Source: Pseudomonadota bacterium
GTDB lineage: Bacteria; Pseudomonadota; Gammaproteobacteria; Xanthomonadales; Xanthomonadaceae
NCBI GenBank assembly: GCA_023419315.1
Contig: JAEZYE010000003.1
Location: 1 to 28,828, forward strand
Length of the DNA: 28,828 nucleotides
Direction of reading: 5' to 3'
In this document: positions 1 to 12,497 of the stretch, in pieces
Layout: every line of letters begins with the position of its first letter
Position numbering within the stretch: position 1 is the first letter of the stretch
Notes under the pieces: generated by a model
The model's input: only the letters and a program-made list of their open reading frames with translations
What the model was told of the DNA's origin: nothing
Databases searched by the model: none
Made by a program: the position numbers and the translations under genes

Positions 1-116
1 CGCAGGTCGATGAAGCAGACGCCGCCGAGGTTGCGGGCGACGTCGGTCCAGCCGCACAGGGTGACGGTCTGACCGATCATGGCCTCGTCGATGAGGCCGC
101 AGAAATGGGTACGCAT
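1..116 (-). CDS. aspS: Aspartyl-tRNA synthetase, N-terminal fragment
   Basis: This is the 5' end of a minus-strand gene that runs off the window; about 38 codons are visible. The protein begins MRTHFCGLIDEAMIGQ and continues into VTLCGWTDVARNLGGV, which is the start of bacterial-type aspartyl-tRNA synthetase and the first strands of its OB-fold anticodon-binding domain. The enzyme charges tRNA-Asp in the cytoplasm. The ATG at 116-114 has a GGAG Shine-Dalgarno motif at 122-125, five bases away, which supports this start. The FmdB-type gene lies 187 bases upstream on the same strand, so the two could share a transcript. The catalytic domain is outside the window, so integrity cannot be judged. 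Confidence 0.9.
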   Translation of the reverse strand, partial: MRTHFCGLIDEAMIGQTVTLCGWTDVARNLGGVCFIDL

Positions 117-274
117 GGGGGCTCCGCGAATGGCGTCCGGACGGGCCGGAAAAGGGTTCGACAGCCAGCTTCTGGCCGAGCCGCATAGTCTAACCCGGCC
201 ACCGCGTTCCGACCTGCGCAGAAGTGAGCGTCGGACGTCGTGCGCCCACTGCCCGCATGGCCGGACGCCGCTGC

Positions 275-291
275 CGCGCCCGAAGGGCGCG
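275..291 (-). other. GC-rich hairpin after the FmdB-type gene
   Basis: CGCGCCC and GGGCGCG form a perfect 7-bp stem around a three-base loop, starting 12 bases beyond the FmdB-type stop codon on the minus strand. No T tract follows, so it is not a standard intrinsic terminator. It could be a 3' mRNA stabiliser or a weak pause between this gene and aspS. Confidence 0.4.
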
Positions 292-303
292 CGCAGGCTG
301 ATT

Positions 304-600
304 TCAGGCGCCGGGCGTGGACGTGCCGGCCGGCTTGGCGTCGGTCTTCACCGCAGCGGACTCCCCGCTGGACGATGTGGCTTCGCCGCTTCCGACAAGA
401 TTGCGCTTCTTGTCACCGTCTTTCTTGAAGTCGGTTTCGTACCAGCCACCGCCCGCGAGGCGGAACGAGGGCGCCGTCACCTGGCGTTTCACGGTCGGCC
501 GACCACACGCCGGACAGGTTTCGGGATCCGGGTCGGACATCTTCTGCAAACGGTCGAAATGATGGCCGCACTCGGCGCATTCAAAAGCGTAAATCGGCAT
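304..600 (-). CDS. FmdB-family zinc-ribbon protein
   Basis: A 98-residue protein beginning MPIYAFECAECG. Four cysteines, C8, C11, C29 and C32, form the paired CxxC zinc ribbon typical of the FmdB/CxxC_CxxC_SSSS regulatory family. After the ribbon comes the conserved block with GGGWYETDFK, then a low-complexity tail rich in Ser, Ala and Lys (about residues 68-98). The function of the family is poorly defined; a nucleic-acid or protein-binding role is inferred from the ribbon. I chose the ATG at 600 over an in-frame start four codons earlier because family members begin MPIY. It lies upstream of aspS on the same strand, an arrangement I recall as common in gammaproteobacteria. Confidence 0.85.
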   Translation of the reverse strand: MPIYAFECAECGHHFDRLQKMSDPDPETCPACGRPTVKRQVTAPSFRLAGGGWYETDFKKDGDKKRNLVGSGEATSSSGESAAVKTDAKPAGTSTPGA

Positions 601-634
601 GGCGGGAAGCACGTCTGGCGAATTTCAAGCGCCT

Positions 635-662
635 ATTCTGAGGGCAGCTGACGCAGATTCAA
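635..662 (-). promoter_or_regulatory. Possible sigma-70 promoter for the FmdB-type gene
   Basis: On the minus strand, TTGAAT (662-657) and CAGAAT (640-635) are separated by 16 bases. Each matches its consensus hexamer at four of six positions. Transcription would begin near 628, about 28 bases before the start codon. This is a weak match in a short intergenic region. Confidence 0.35.
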
Positions 663-731
663 CCGTCACGCCGTGGTTGCGCCGTGCCGGCCCTGTGCGC
701 CAAGTGCCGGCAGCCCGGGGCAGCCACAAGA

Positions 732-741
732 GCGGGCTGGC

Positions 742-750
<9 letters not shown>
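732..750 (-). terminator. Hairpin overlapping the yheS stop codon
   Basis: GCGGGCT and AGCCCGC form a perfect 7-bp stem with a five-base loop. On the minus strand the stem begins just before the yheS stop codon (744-742) and is followed by a short T-containing stretch (TCTTGT). It probably marks the end of the yheS transcript, but the T tract is poor. Confidence 0.4.
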
Positions 751-2616
<1,866 letters not shown>

Positions 2617-2675
2617 GGGGGCTACCGTCTTGAGAGGCGGATGGAATAACGAAATGAACAGAAGTTCTGCGACGG

Positions 2676-2681
2676 ATTCTA
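2676..2681 (-). promoter_or_regulatory. Possible -10 element for yheS
   Basis: TAGAAT on the minus strand matches the -10 consensus at five of six positions, 60 bases before the yheS start codon. No convincing -35 hexamer lies at the right distance, so this is a weak call. Confidence 0.25.
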
Positions 2682-2727
2682 ACCCTTAACGAATAATTGA
2701 CGTTACGCGAGTCACCGCACGCCGCGT

Positions 2728-2736
2728 CCCCCCCCC
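2728..2736 (+). repeat. C9 homopolymer tract before receptor A
   Basis: Nine consecutive C residues lie 19 bases upstream of the receptor A start codon, just before the Shine-Dalgarno-like CCGGAG (2745-2750). A TTGACG hexamer (2697-2702) lies upstream, but no good -10 accompanies it. A tract of this length can slip during replication. See findings. Confidence 0.8.
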
Positions 2737-2755
2737 GCCGCTTTCCGGAGCCTGC

Positions 2756-5134
2756 ATGAGCCGTACGCTTTCACCGCTGTCCGCTGCCGTCGCCCTCGCC
2801 CTGACGCTGGGTTCCTTTCCCGCCCTCGCCCAGTCGGACAAGTCGCCGCAGACACTGGACACGCTGATCGTCACCGGCACCCGCGTCAGCGACCGCACCG
2901 TGGCGGAATCGGCCTCGCCGATCGACATCATCACCGCCGAGTCGCTGTCCGCCACCGGGACCACCGAACTGGCGACCGCGCTGTCGCGCGCGCTGCCTTC
3001 GCTCAATTTTCCGCGCCCGGCCGTGACCGACGGCACCAGCGCGATCCGTCCGGCGCAGCTGCGCGGCCTCGCGCCGGACCAGGTGCTGGTGCTGGTGAAC
3101 GGCAAGCGCCGGCACACCTCCTCGCTGCTCAACGTCAACGGCAGCATGGGCCGGGGCTCGGCGCCGGTGGATCTCAACACCATTCCGATCGCCGCCATCG
3201 CGCGCGTGGAAGTGCTGCGCGATGGCGCGTCCGCGCAGTACGGATCCGATGCGATCGCCGGCGTGATCAACATCGTGCTCAAGGGCGCGGAAGAAGGCGG
3301 CAGCCTGGCGCTGAAAGGCGGCCAGTATTCGGCCGGGGATGGCGCGCAGTATCAGCTCGCCGGCGACGCCGGCATCCGCTTCGGTGGCGAGCGCGGCTTC
3401 CTGCATGTGGCGGGACAGATTGACGATCAGGACCGCACCAATCGCGCGGGTCCGTACGCGGGCAGCTCGCCGGGCGGGTCCAACCCGCAGCTGGGCCAGA
3501 CCGCATTCGTCTACGGCGATCCGGATGTGGAGGCCCACACGATTTCGTTGAACAGCGAGTTCGCCGTCACCGACCGCATCACGGCGTACGCGTTCGCCAT
3601 AGCCGGCAATCGCGACATCACCTCGTACGCGTTCTTCCGCGCGCCGGGCGACTCGCGCAACATCCCGTCGATCTACCCGGAAGGCTTCGTGCCGGAGATC
3701 AACAACGTCTCGCAGGACCGTTCGATCGTCGTCGGCCTGCGCGGCGACACCCCAGGCGGCTGGAAGTGGGACGCCAGCTACAACTACGGCTACAACCATC
3801 TGGAGTTCTTCACCCGCAACACGCTCAACACCAGCCTCGGTGCCACGAGCCCACGTTCGTTCTATGACGGCGCGCTGGAGACCACGCAGAACCTGTTCAA
3901 CCTGGATCTGAGCCGGCAGTTCGATTGGGGCCTGGCCTATCCGGTCACGCTGGCATTCGGCGGTGAATACCGCGACGAGAAGTGGAACCAGTCGCCGGGC
4001 CGCCCCGACTCCTACTTCCAGTCGGGCACGCTGCCGGCGGGCGCGCAGGGCTTCGGCGGATTCTCGCCCGCCAACGCGGGGCATTATTCCCGCCACAGCT
4101 ATGCGGCGTACGCGGATCTGGAAGCGGACTTCACCGATCGGTTCTCCGCGGGCGCCGCCGTGCGCTACGAGGACTACAGCGATTTCGGCAGCGAGACCTC
4201 GGGCAAGCTGTCGGCGCGCTACGCGTTCTCCGACGCGGTGGCGTTGCGCGCGACGGTCGCCTCCGGCTTCCGCGCACCGTCATTGCCGCAGCAGCACTAC
4301 ACGGCGGTGACCAGCAGCTTCAACGGCACGGTGTTCCTGGAATCCGGCACCTTCCCGGTCGATCATCCGGTCGCCGCCGCGCTGGGCGCCGAAGCACTCC
4401 GGCCGGAGACCTCGCTGTCGTACAGCCTGGGCCTGGTGCTCACGCCGATCGATCGTCTCTACGTCACGCTCGATGCGTACCAGATCGACGTGGACGACCG
4501 GATCATCCTGTCGGGCAACCTCAGCGGAACCGCGCTGGTCTCGCTGGTGACCTCGCTGGGCTATCCGAACGTGACCAGCGTGCGCTACTTCACCAACGCC
4601 GTGGACACGCGCACGCGCGGCGTCGATCTGGTGGCGTCCTACGCGCTGCCGCTGGGCGATGGCACGCTGAACCTCACCGGCGGGTTCAACTACACCGACA
4701 CCGAGATCACCCGCATTGCGCCGAACCCGCCGGAGCTCGAGAGCAACGGCCTCAACCTGCAACGCGTCTCGCGCGATGAACGCGGCCGCATCGAGGAAGT
4801 GAACCCGAAGACGAAGTTCAACCTCGGCGCGACCTGGAATCTGACGGACTGGGATTTCACCCTCGCGGCGACCCGCTACGGCGAGTTCACCGTGCGCAAT
4901 GCGGCCAGTGCGGCCAACGATCAGGACTACAGCGCCAAGTGGGTGCTGGATGCGTCGGCCAGCTATCGCACCGGCGGCTGGACGCTCACGCTGGGCGCGG
5001 ACAACCTGCTCGACGAATATCCGGACCGCTCGATCTTCGCGACCTCCAACTCGGGCCAGTTCCCCTACAGCAGCTACGCTCCGTTCGGCTTCAACGGCGC
5101 ATTCGTCTACGGCCGCATCGGCTATCGCTGGTAA
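2756..5134 (+). CDS. TonB-dependent outer-membrane receptor A
   Basis: A 792-residue TonB-dependent receptor, which would bind a scarce ligand at the surface and import it using TonB/ExbBD energy. A signal peptide spans about residues 1-25, with cleavage after FPALA. A TonB-box-like DTLIVTGTR follows near residue 35. The plug domain contains LRGLAPDQVLVLVNGKRRHTS-type sequence, EVLRDGASAQYGSDA and AGVINIVLKG. The rest is a beta barrel rich in aromatic strands and ends in GRIGYRW, an aromatic C-terminus as needed for BAM-dependent insertion. The ligand cannot be read from sequence; annotation as an iron-complex receptor would be generic. It is a clear paralogue of receptor B at 14853-17282. 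The neighbours (yheS, ybaL) give no hint of the substrate, and no TonB or ABC importer genes are adjacent. Confidence 0.92.
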   Translation: MSRTLSPLSAAVALALTLGSFPALAQSDKSPQTLDTLIVTGTRVSDRTVAESASPIDIITAESLSATGTTELATALSRALPSLNFPRPAVTDGTSAIRPAQLRGLAPDQVLVLVNGKRRHTSSLLNVNGSMGRGSAPVDLNTIPIAAIARVEVLRDGASAQYGSDAIAGVINIVLKGAEEGGSLALKGGQYSAGDGAQYQLAGDAGIRFGGERGFLHVAGQIDDQDRTNRAGPYAGSSPGGSNPQLGQTAFVYGDPDVEAHTISLNSEFAVTDRITAYAFAIAGNRDITSYAFFRAPGDSRNIPSIYPEGFVPEINNVSQDRSIVVGLRGDTPGGWKWDASYNYGYNHLEFFTRNTLNTSLGATSPRSFYDGALETTQNLFNLDLSRQFDWGLAYPVTLAFGGEYRDEKWNQSPGRPDSYFQSGTLPAGAQGFGGFSPANAGHYSRHSYAAYADLEADFTDRFSAGAAVRYEDYSDFGSETSGKLSARYAFSDAVALRATVASGFRAPSLPQQHYTAVTSSFNGTVFLESGTFPVDHPVAAALGAEALRPETSLSYSLGLVLTPIDRLYVTLDAYQIDVDDRIILSGNLSGTALVSLVTSLGYPNVTSVRYFTNAVDTRTRGVDLVASYALPLGDGTLNLTGGFNYTDTEITRIAPNPPELESNGLNLQRVSRDERGRIEEVNPKTKFNLGATWNLTDWDFTLAATRYGEFTVRNAASAANDQDYSAKWVLDASASYRTGGWTLTLGADNLLDEYPDRSIFATSNSGQFPYSSYAPFGFNGAFVYGRIGYRW

Positions 5135-5156
5135 GTCCGCCCCGCTCCGCTGGACC

Positions 5157-5180
5157 GAAGCCCCGCCCCGGCGGGGCTTC
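5157..5180 (+). terminator. Terminator hairpin after receptor A
   Basis: GAAGCCCCGC and GCGGGGCTTC form a perfect 10-bp stem with a four-base loop, 22 bases after the receptor A stop codon. Only three T residues follow, after GCA. The stem is strong enough to separate receptor A from ybaL. Confidence 0.65.
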
Positions 5181-5289
5181 GCATTTCCGTCATTGCGGCG
5201 CGGCCAGCATGCGCATGGAAAATCCGGTTTGCCCGCAGCCGCCCCGGTGAGCGAAACTCGACCCCTTTCCCGCGCAAAACCGAGCCTCG

Positions 5290-6993
5290 ATGCACCATGA
5301 CACCGACCTGATCAACATCGTCGCCGTTGGCCTCGCCCTCGCGTTCGTGCTGGGCGCGCTCGCCAACAAGCTGCGCTTGTCCCCTCTGGTCGGTTATCTG
5401 CTCGCAGGCATCTTCGTCGGCCCGTTCACGCCCGGCTTCGTCGCCGATCAGGATCTGGCGAACCAGCTGTCGGAACTCGGCGTGATGCTGCTGATGTTCG
5501 GTGTCGGCCTGCACTTCTCGCTGGATGATCTGCTGGAGGTCAAGGCGATCGCCATTCCCGGCGCGCTGGCGCAGATCGCGGTCGCCACGCTGCTCGGCTG
5601 GGGCCTGGCCTGGGGCATGGGCTGGTCGCCGCTCAACGGTTTCGTATTCGGCCTGGCGCTGTCGGTCGCCAGTACCGTAGTGCTGCTGCGCGCATTGGAA
5701 GAACGCCGCCTGCTCGACACCCGACGCGGGCGCATCGCGGTGGGCTGGCTCATCGTCGAGGATCTGGCGATGGTGCTGGCGCTGGTGCTGCTGCCGGCAC
5801 TGGCCGACATCCTCGGCAAGCAATCGGGCAACGCCCAAGGCGGCGCGTTCGGGACAATCGTCGTGGCCATCGGCTGGACGCTGCTCAAGCTGGCGCTGTT
5901 CGTGGCGGTCATGCTGGTGATCGGCCGCCGCGTGATTCCGTGGACGCTGGAGAAGATTGCCGCGACCGGCTCGCGCGAACTCTTCACGCTGTCGGTGCTG
6001 GCAATCGCGCTCGGCGTGGCGTTCGGTTCGGCCACACTGTTCGGTGTGTCGTTCGCGCTTGGTGCGTTCTTCGCCGGCATGCTGCTCAACGAGTCGGAAC
6101 TCAGCCACAAGGCGGCCAACGATTCGCTGCCGCTGCGCGACGCGTTCGCCGTGCTGTTCTTCGTGTCGGTCGGCATGCTGTTCGATCCGGCCATCCTCAT
6201 CGAGCATCCGTGGCAGGTGCTGGCGACGTTCCTCATCATCGTGCTGGGCAAGTCGCTGGCGGCGTTCGTGATCGTGCGGATGTTCGGCCACCCGGGCAGT
6301 ACCGCGCTGACGATTTCCGTCAGCCTCGCGCAGATCGGCGAGTTTTCCTTCATCCTCGCGGGCCTGGGCGTGAGCCTGGAAATCCTGCCCTCGACGGGGC
6401 GCGATCTGATCCTCGCCGGCGCGCTGCTTTCGATCATCGCCAATCCGTTCCTGTTCTCCTGGCTGGATGGCCGGCAGCGGCGCGAGGAAGCACTGGCGCC
6501 CGTGCCGCCCGAGCCGGAGCAGCCACCGGGACCGTCGCTGGACGTGCACGATCACGCCATCATCATCGGCTACGGACGCGTTGGCAGTGCGCTCGCGCAT
6601 GTGCTGCGGGATCGTGGCGTGCCGCTGATCGTCATCGACGACAACGGCGAACACGTGCAGCGCGCGCACGACGCCGGCATCCCCGCCATCCGCGGCAGCG
6701 CCGCCGCCGATCGCGTGCTGGCCGAAGCGCATCCTGAGCGCGCCAAGATCGCCGTGCTGGCGATTCCACAACCGCTCGAAGCCGGCGAAGCCATCGCCAA
6801 GCTGCGTGCGCTCAATCCGGGCCTGACGCTGCTGGCGCGCGCGCACAGCGATGGCGAGGTGCGGCACCTGCTGGAACATGGCGCCGATGGCGCGGTGCTG
6901 GCCGAACGCGAACTTGCGTTTTCGCTGGCGGAAATGGTGATGGCGACGCCGCCGTATCGCGGGGAACGCACCTTGCCCCCCAGCAAGGCCTGA
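5290..6993 (+). CDS. ybaL: YbaL-type monovalent cation/proton antiporter (CPA2)
   Basis: A 567-residue inner-membrane protein. About 12 hydrophobic segments fill residues 1-400, including LSPLVGYLLAGIFVGPFTPG, FGVGLHFS and SVASTVVLLRALEE, typical of the KefB/KefC/RosB CPA2 exchangers. A cytoplasmic RCK/TrkA-N Rossmann domain follows (about 415-550) with GYGRVGS as the nucleotide-binding loop. The protein matches E. coli YbaL closely from its first residues (MHHDTDLI against MHHATPLI in E. coli), which fixes the start although the Shine-Dalgarno sequence is weak. Family members exchange K+ or Na+ for protons and are gated by the RCK domain. The true physiological role of YbaL is not well settled. 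The gene appears to be transcribed alone. Confidence 0.9.
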   Translation: MHHDTDLINIVAVGLALAFVLGALANKLRLSPLVGYLLAGIFVGPFTPGFVADQDLANQLSELGVMLLMFGVGLHFSLDDLLEVKAIAIPGALAQIAVATLLGWGLAWGMGWSPLNGFVFGLALSVASTVVLLRALEERRLLDTRRGRIAVGWLIVEDLAMVLALVLLPALADILGKQSGNAQGGAFGTIVVAIGWTLLKLALFVAVMLVIGRRVIPWTLEKIAATGSRELFTLSVLAIALGVAFGSATLFGVSFALGAFFAGMLLNESELSHKAANDSLPLRDAFAVLFFVSVGMLFDPAILIEHPWQVLATFLIIVLGKSLAAFVIVRMFGHPGSTALTISVSLAQIGEFSFILAGLGVSLEILPSTGRDLILAGALLSIIANPFLFSWLDGRQRREEALAPVPPEPEQPPGPSLDVHDHAIIIGYGRVGSALAHVLRDRGVPLIVIDDNGEHVQRAHDAGIPAIRGSAAADRVLAEAHPERAKIAVLAIPQPLEAGEAIAKLRALNPGLTLLARAHSDGEVRHLLEHGADGAVLAERELAFSLAEMVMATPPYRGERTLPPSKA

Positions 6994-7110
6994 GCTTCGC
7001 AGTCCAAGCTCAATCAGCGCGGACCGGCGTCGATTGCGTGGCCGCAGTACCACGGCCCGCTCAAGTTCGTCGCCAGGTAATCGCCAGGCAACGGCGCGGA
7101 TTTTCGCGGC

Positions 7111-9345
7111 TCAGGGCACGCTGAGTTCGCGCGGCAGCACTTCGGCCAGTATTTCCGACAAGGGTCGCGGGCGGGCGTACAACTCGCCCTGCACCCAATC
7201 GACCCGCATCTCGCGCAGGCACTCGGCGGTGGCGTGGTCTTCGACGAACTCCGCGATGGTTTCCGCACCGAAGGCTTCGGCCACCGCCACGGTCGCGCGC
7301 ACCAGCGCGTGATCATTGCCGCGCAGCGCGACGTTGCGGACGAACGAGCCGTCGATCTTGATGATGTCCACCGGCAACTCCTTCAGGCGGGCGAAGCTCT
7401 GCATGCCAGTGCCGAAATCGTCGATCGCAATCTGGCAGCCGCGCGCGCGCAGATCGCGCAACAGGCGGCTGGCCATCTCGGTGCTTGAAATGGCCGCGGT
7501 TTCCGTCACTTCGAAACACAGCGCCGACAGCGGCAGCGGCGAGTCGGCGAGCAGCGTGCGCAACTCCACCTGGAAACTCATCGAAGCAAGACTCTGGCCG
7601 GTCAGATTGATCGCCAGGCGCTCGCAATACGGCAATGCCTCCGGGTAGCGACGCAACTGGCGGAACAGCGCCTTGATCACGGCCAGATCGAGTTCGGCGC
7701 CACGGCCGGCGGCCTCGATCGGACGCATGAAGCGTGCGGGTGGAATCAATCGGCCCTGGTCATCGCGCAGGCGGCACAGCACTTCGCCGGAAATCAGCCG
7801 CGGCGCATCGTCGCTTTCCTCGATGCGGAGAATCGGCTGGAAATGCAGGACCAGGCGTTCGTTGCGCAAGCACGCCAGCGCCTGCGCCGCGTCCTGCAAC
7901 TGCCGGCGATGCGCTTCGCGCAGGTGGTGATCGCCCAGTTCGCTGTAGCGCGGCCGCACTTCGCCGTGCTGCCGCGCATCGAAGGCCAGGTGCGACGCGG
8001 TGAGCAGCGCGGCGTCGACGGTGTCGGCGGCGCGCTCCGACAGCGAGGCCACGCCCAGGTACGGCAGCAACCGCACCGGCTGATCATCCGCGATGAACTC
8101 GGCGTGCTCGACGCGCGCCATCAGGCGCTCCCACACGTCATCATCGCGACCGTCGCGCGGGACCAGGCCGAACTGCCCCGTGCCCAGGCAATAGACCTCG
8201 GCCAGATCAGACAGGCGCGCGGCCATGGCCCGCATCACGCCGGCCTGGGTGTCCAGGCCGAAGCCGGTCAGCAGCGTGTCCGTCTGGTCGAGCAGCAGGA
8301 ATCCCAGCTCGGCGCGCTGCGGCGGCGACTGCTGGACGCGCTGGCGCAGCGCGCGCAGGTTGGGCAGGCCGGTAACGCTGTCGCGCAGGGTCTCTTCCCC
8401 GAGGCGACGCGAGAGCTCGCGGCGATCACGGCCGATCACCCACAGGTACAGCATCGCCATCAGCAGGATGTCGGTCTCCAGCATCAGGTGCATCAGGTTG
8501 AACAACCCGATCACCGTATTGCCGCGCTCGGCCGCACCCGACATCGCATACACCAGCGTAAACATCGTCGCGGACACGGCCAGCATCGAGTGCCGCGGCG
8601 GGAATCGCAGCACCACCCAGGCCAGCGCGACGAACAGCGCGAACCGGTAGTCCATGAGCAGCACGGCCGGGCCGGCCAGCGCGGTGCGCACGGGCGAGGA
8701 CATGCTGATGCTCAGCAGCAGCACGGCCAGCAGCAGCGCCAGCCAACCCCACCCTACGCCGCCACGATGACGCAGCGCATCGCTGTGCCGTTCGGTCCAG
8801 CCGGCCATCAGCGGCAACGTGATCACCACCACGCCGAACTGTTTGGCGAAGAACATCTGGAAGAGTGCGCTCAGCGCCACCTCCGGCTGCTCGATGATGA
8901 CGATGGTGCCGCCCAGCAGCGCCAGGCCCGCCGGATAGACGAGCACCGCGAACAGCGCGAGCCGGCCGAGATCACGGCGTTCGATACGACGCCGATCCGG
9001 ATCCCGCGGCCACCCCGTCCAGTCCGCGCAGGCCAGCGTCCACAGGCCCACGCCGATCCACGCACCTGCCCCCCAGAGCAGTCCGGCCCAGTCACCTGGC
9101 GCCATCCCCCATTGGCGGGCCGCCCAGCCCAGCGCGGTGATCACCAGGCAGCCCACGGCGACCCGCCGGTCGGGATCGAGCAGGGCGATCGCCAGCAGCA
9201 GGCCGGCGTGAAGGTGGATGAGCGAGGCGTCGGCCGTCTGGCCGAGCAGATCCAGGCGATAGCCGATCGTGACCTGCTGGGCGAGGACGCACACGGCCCC
9301 GAGCAGGACGATCTTGCCGGTGCGGCTGCGCCACCATCCTGTCAT
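7111..9345 (-). CDS. Membrane-anchored protein with degenerate GGDEF and EAL domains
   Basis: A 744-residue protein. Residues about 10-305 hold some eight to ten hydrophobic helices, resembling a MASE-type sensor that I cannot assign further. A GGDEF-like domain follows (about 318-455) in which the active-site motif is GTGQF (388-392), so cyclase activity is unlikely. The EAL domain (about 480-735) keeps E521 of EVLCR, N580, E612, D642-D643 of DDFGTG, K663, E699 and Q719, so c-di-GMP phosphodiesterase activity is plausible. The degenerate GGDEF may act as a GTP-sensing or regulatory module. I chose the ATG at 9345, preceded by AGGA, rather than a TTG seven codons earlier. It lies 172 bases beyond the clpB stop on the same strand and may be read through from clpB. 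I found no confident promoter of its own. Confidence 0.88.
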   Translation of the reverse strand: MTGWWRSRTGKIVLLGAVCVLAQQVTIGYRLDLLGQTADASLIHLHAGLLLAIALLDPDRRVAVGCLVITALGWAARQWGMAPGDWAGLLWGAGAWIGVGLWTLACADWTGWPRDPDRRRIERRDLGRLALFAVLVYPAGLALLGGTIVIIEQPEVALSALFQMFFAKQFGVVVITLPLMAGWTERHSDALRHRGGVGWGWLALLLAVLLLSISMSSPVRTALAGPAVLLMDYRFALFVALAWVVLRFPPRHSMLAVSATMFTLVYAMSGAAERGNTVIGLFNLMHLMLETDILLMAMLYLWVIGRDRRELSRRLGEETLRDSVTGLPNLRALRQRVQQSPPQRAELGFLLLDQTDTLLTGFGLDTQAGVMRAMAARLSDLAEVYCLGTGQFGLVPRDGRDDDVWERLMARVEHAEFIADDQPVRLLPYLGVASLSERAADTVDAALLTASHLAFDARQHGEVRPRYSELGDHHLREAHRRQLQDAAQALACLRNERLVLHFQPILRIEESDDAPRLISGEVLCRLRDDQGRLIPPARFMRPIEAAGRGAELDLAVIKALFRQLRRYPEALPYCERLAINLTGQSLASMSFQVELRTLLADSPLPLSALCFEVTETAAISSTEMASRLLRDLRARGCQIAIDDFGTGMQSFARLKELPVDIIKIDGSFVRNVALRGNDHALVRATVAVAEAFGAETIAEFVEDHATAECLREMRVDWVQGELYARPRPLSEILAEVLPRELSVP

Positions 9346-9517
9346 TGCTGATCCACGTCCTGGCAAGCGGGCACGCCGGGCGCACCCTGTTGTTCGCTAA
9401 ACGCAGTCGCGGGCGCAAACAGGACAGACCCGCCGTCGATGGCTCGAACAGCGGGTCCGTGGACGTGGAATCACTGAATCCGGCCGTGCCTGCGCAACGA
9501 CCGGAATATGCAAGCGC

Positions 9518-12103
<2,586 letters not shown>

Positions 12104-12123
12104 CGGTAAATCCTCATGGGAAG

Positions 12124-12140
12124 GCCGGCGCCGCGCCGGC
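12124..12140 (-). promoter_or_regulatory. Perfect hairpin in the clpB 5' leader
   Basis: GCCGGCGC and GCGCCGGC are exact reverse complements around a single C, giving a seven-pair stem with a three-base loop in RNA. It lies between the predicted transcription start (about 12145) and the Shine-Dalgarno sequence, so it would sit at the very 5' end of the clpB mRNA. Its all-GC stem looks too stable for a thermosensor in the heat-shock range. A stability or pausing role is more likely. Confidence 0.6.
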
Positions 12141-12150
12141 AACATTCCCC

Positions 12151-12178
12151 AGATGCGGTTGCGCGCTCGTGTTTCAAG
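12151..12178 (-). promoter_or_regulatory. Sigma-32 (RpoH) heat-shock promoter of clpB
   Basis: On the minus strand CTTGAAA (12178-12172) and CCGCATCT (12158-12151) are 13 bases apart. The first matches the -35 consensus fully. The second matches CCCCATNT at all but one position. The predicted start is near 12145, giving a leader of about 42 bases. Gene identity and promoter agree well. Confidence 0.85.
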
Positions 12179-12204
12179 AGGTCCTGAGACGTGCGTTCAC
12201 CGGC

Positions 12205-12210
12205 CATAAT
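12205..12210 (+). promoter_or_regulatory. Possible -10 element for the GIY-YIG gene
   Basis: CATAAT matches the -10 consensus at five of six positions. No clear -35 is present. Transcription would begin at about 12216-12218, right at the ATG at 12219, and there is no Shine-Dalgarno motif. This suggests a leaderless or nearly leaderless mRNA. Confidence 0.35.
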
Positions 12211-12218
12211 CCGTGCAC

Positions 12219-12491
12219 ATGGATAGTCCCGCCCCCGGTTGGCATCTGTACCTGTTGCTCTGCAGCGATGGCAGTTACTACGCCGGCATCACCACCGACG
12301 TGACCGCGCGCTTCCAGGCGCATGCGGCCGGCAAGGGTGCGCGCTACACGCGCTCGCGCCCGCCGGTGCGTGTGCTCGGCAGCCGCGCGTACCCGGACCG
12401 TGCGAGCGCATCACGTGCGGAGTGGCAGATCAAACGCCTGCCGCGCGAGCGCAAGCTGGCGTGGTTGCTGGATGCTGCGCGCACGGACTGA
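12219..12491 (+). CDS. GIY-YIG domain protein, YhbQ/UPF0213 type
   Basis: A 90-residue single-domain protein of the GIY-YIG nuclease superfamily, of the size and sequence of the YhbQ/UPF0213 group. The first motif is YLLLCSDGSYYAGIT (11-25), with Y11 and Y21 in the GIY and YIG positions. R31, H35 and the glutamate in RAEWQIKRL (E68) correspond to catalytic residues of the fold. E. coli YhbQ has been linked to DNA damage, but its substrate is uncertain. I chose the ATG at 12219; a GTG two codons earlier is the alternative. Its promoter region is shared with divergent clpB. Its stop codon is only six bases from that of the convergent permease gene. Confidence 0.85.
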   Translation: MDSPAPGWHLYLLLCSDGSYYAGITTDVTARFQAHAAGKGARYTRSRPPVRVLGSRAYPDRASASRAEWQIKRLPRERKLAWLLDAARTD

Positions 12492-12497
12492 CGCCGC

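Noticed and set aside
140..175. A GGGTTCGA-like string that recalls a tRNA T-loop
   Set aside because: No acceptor stem, anticodon arm or CCA end can be fitted around it on either strand.
6992..7011. Small inverted repeat GAGCTT/AAGCTC after ybaL
   Set aside because: It is only six base pairs with an eight-base loop and no T tract, too weak for a terminator call.
5122..7053. A 643-codon minus-strand open frame opposite ybaL
   Set aside because: Its product is an Arg/Gln/His-rich string with no recognisable motif. YbaL is strongly supported on the plus strand over the same DNA.
9427..9457. Possible terminator hairpin after clpB (GACCCGC with GCGGGTC)
   Set aside because: The loop is 17 bases and no T tract follows, so I do not call it a terminator. 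The rest of the clpB-EAL gap shows nothing recognisable.
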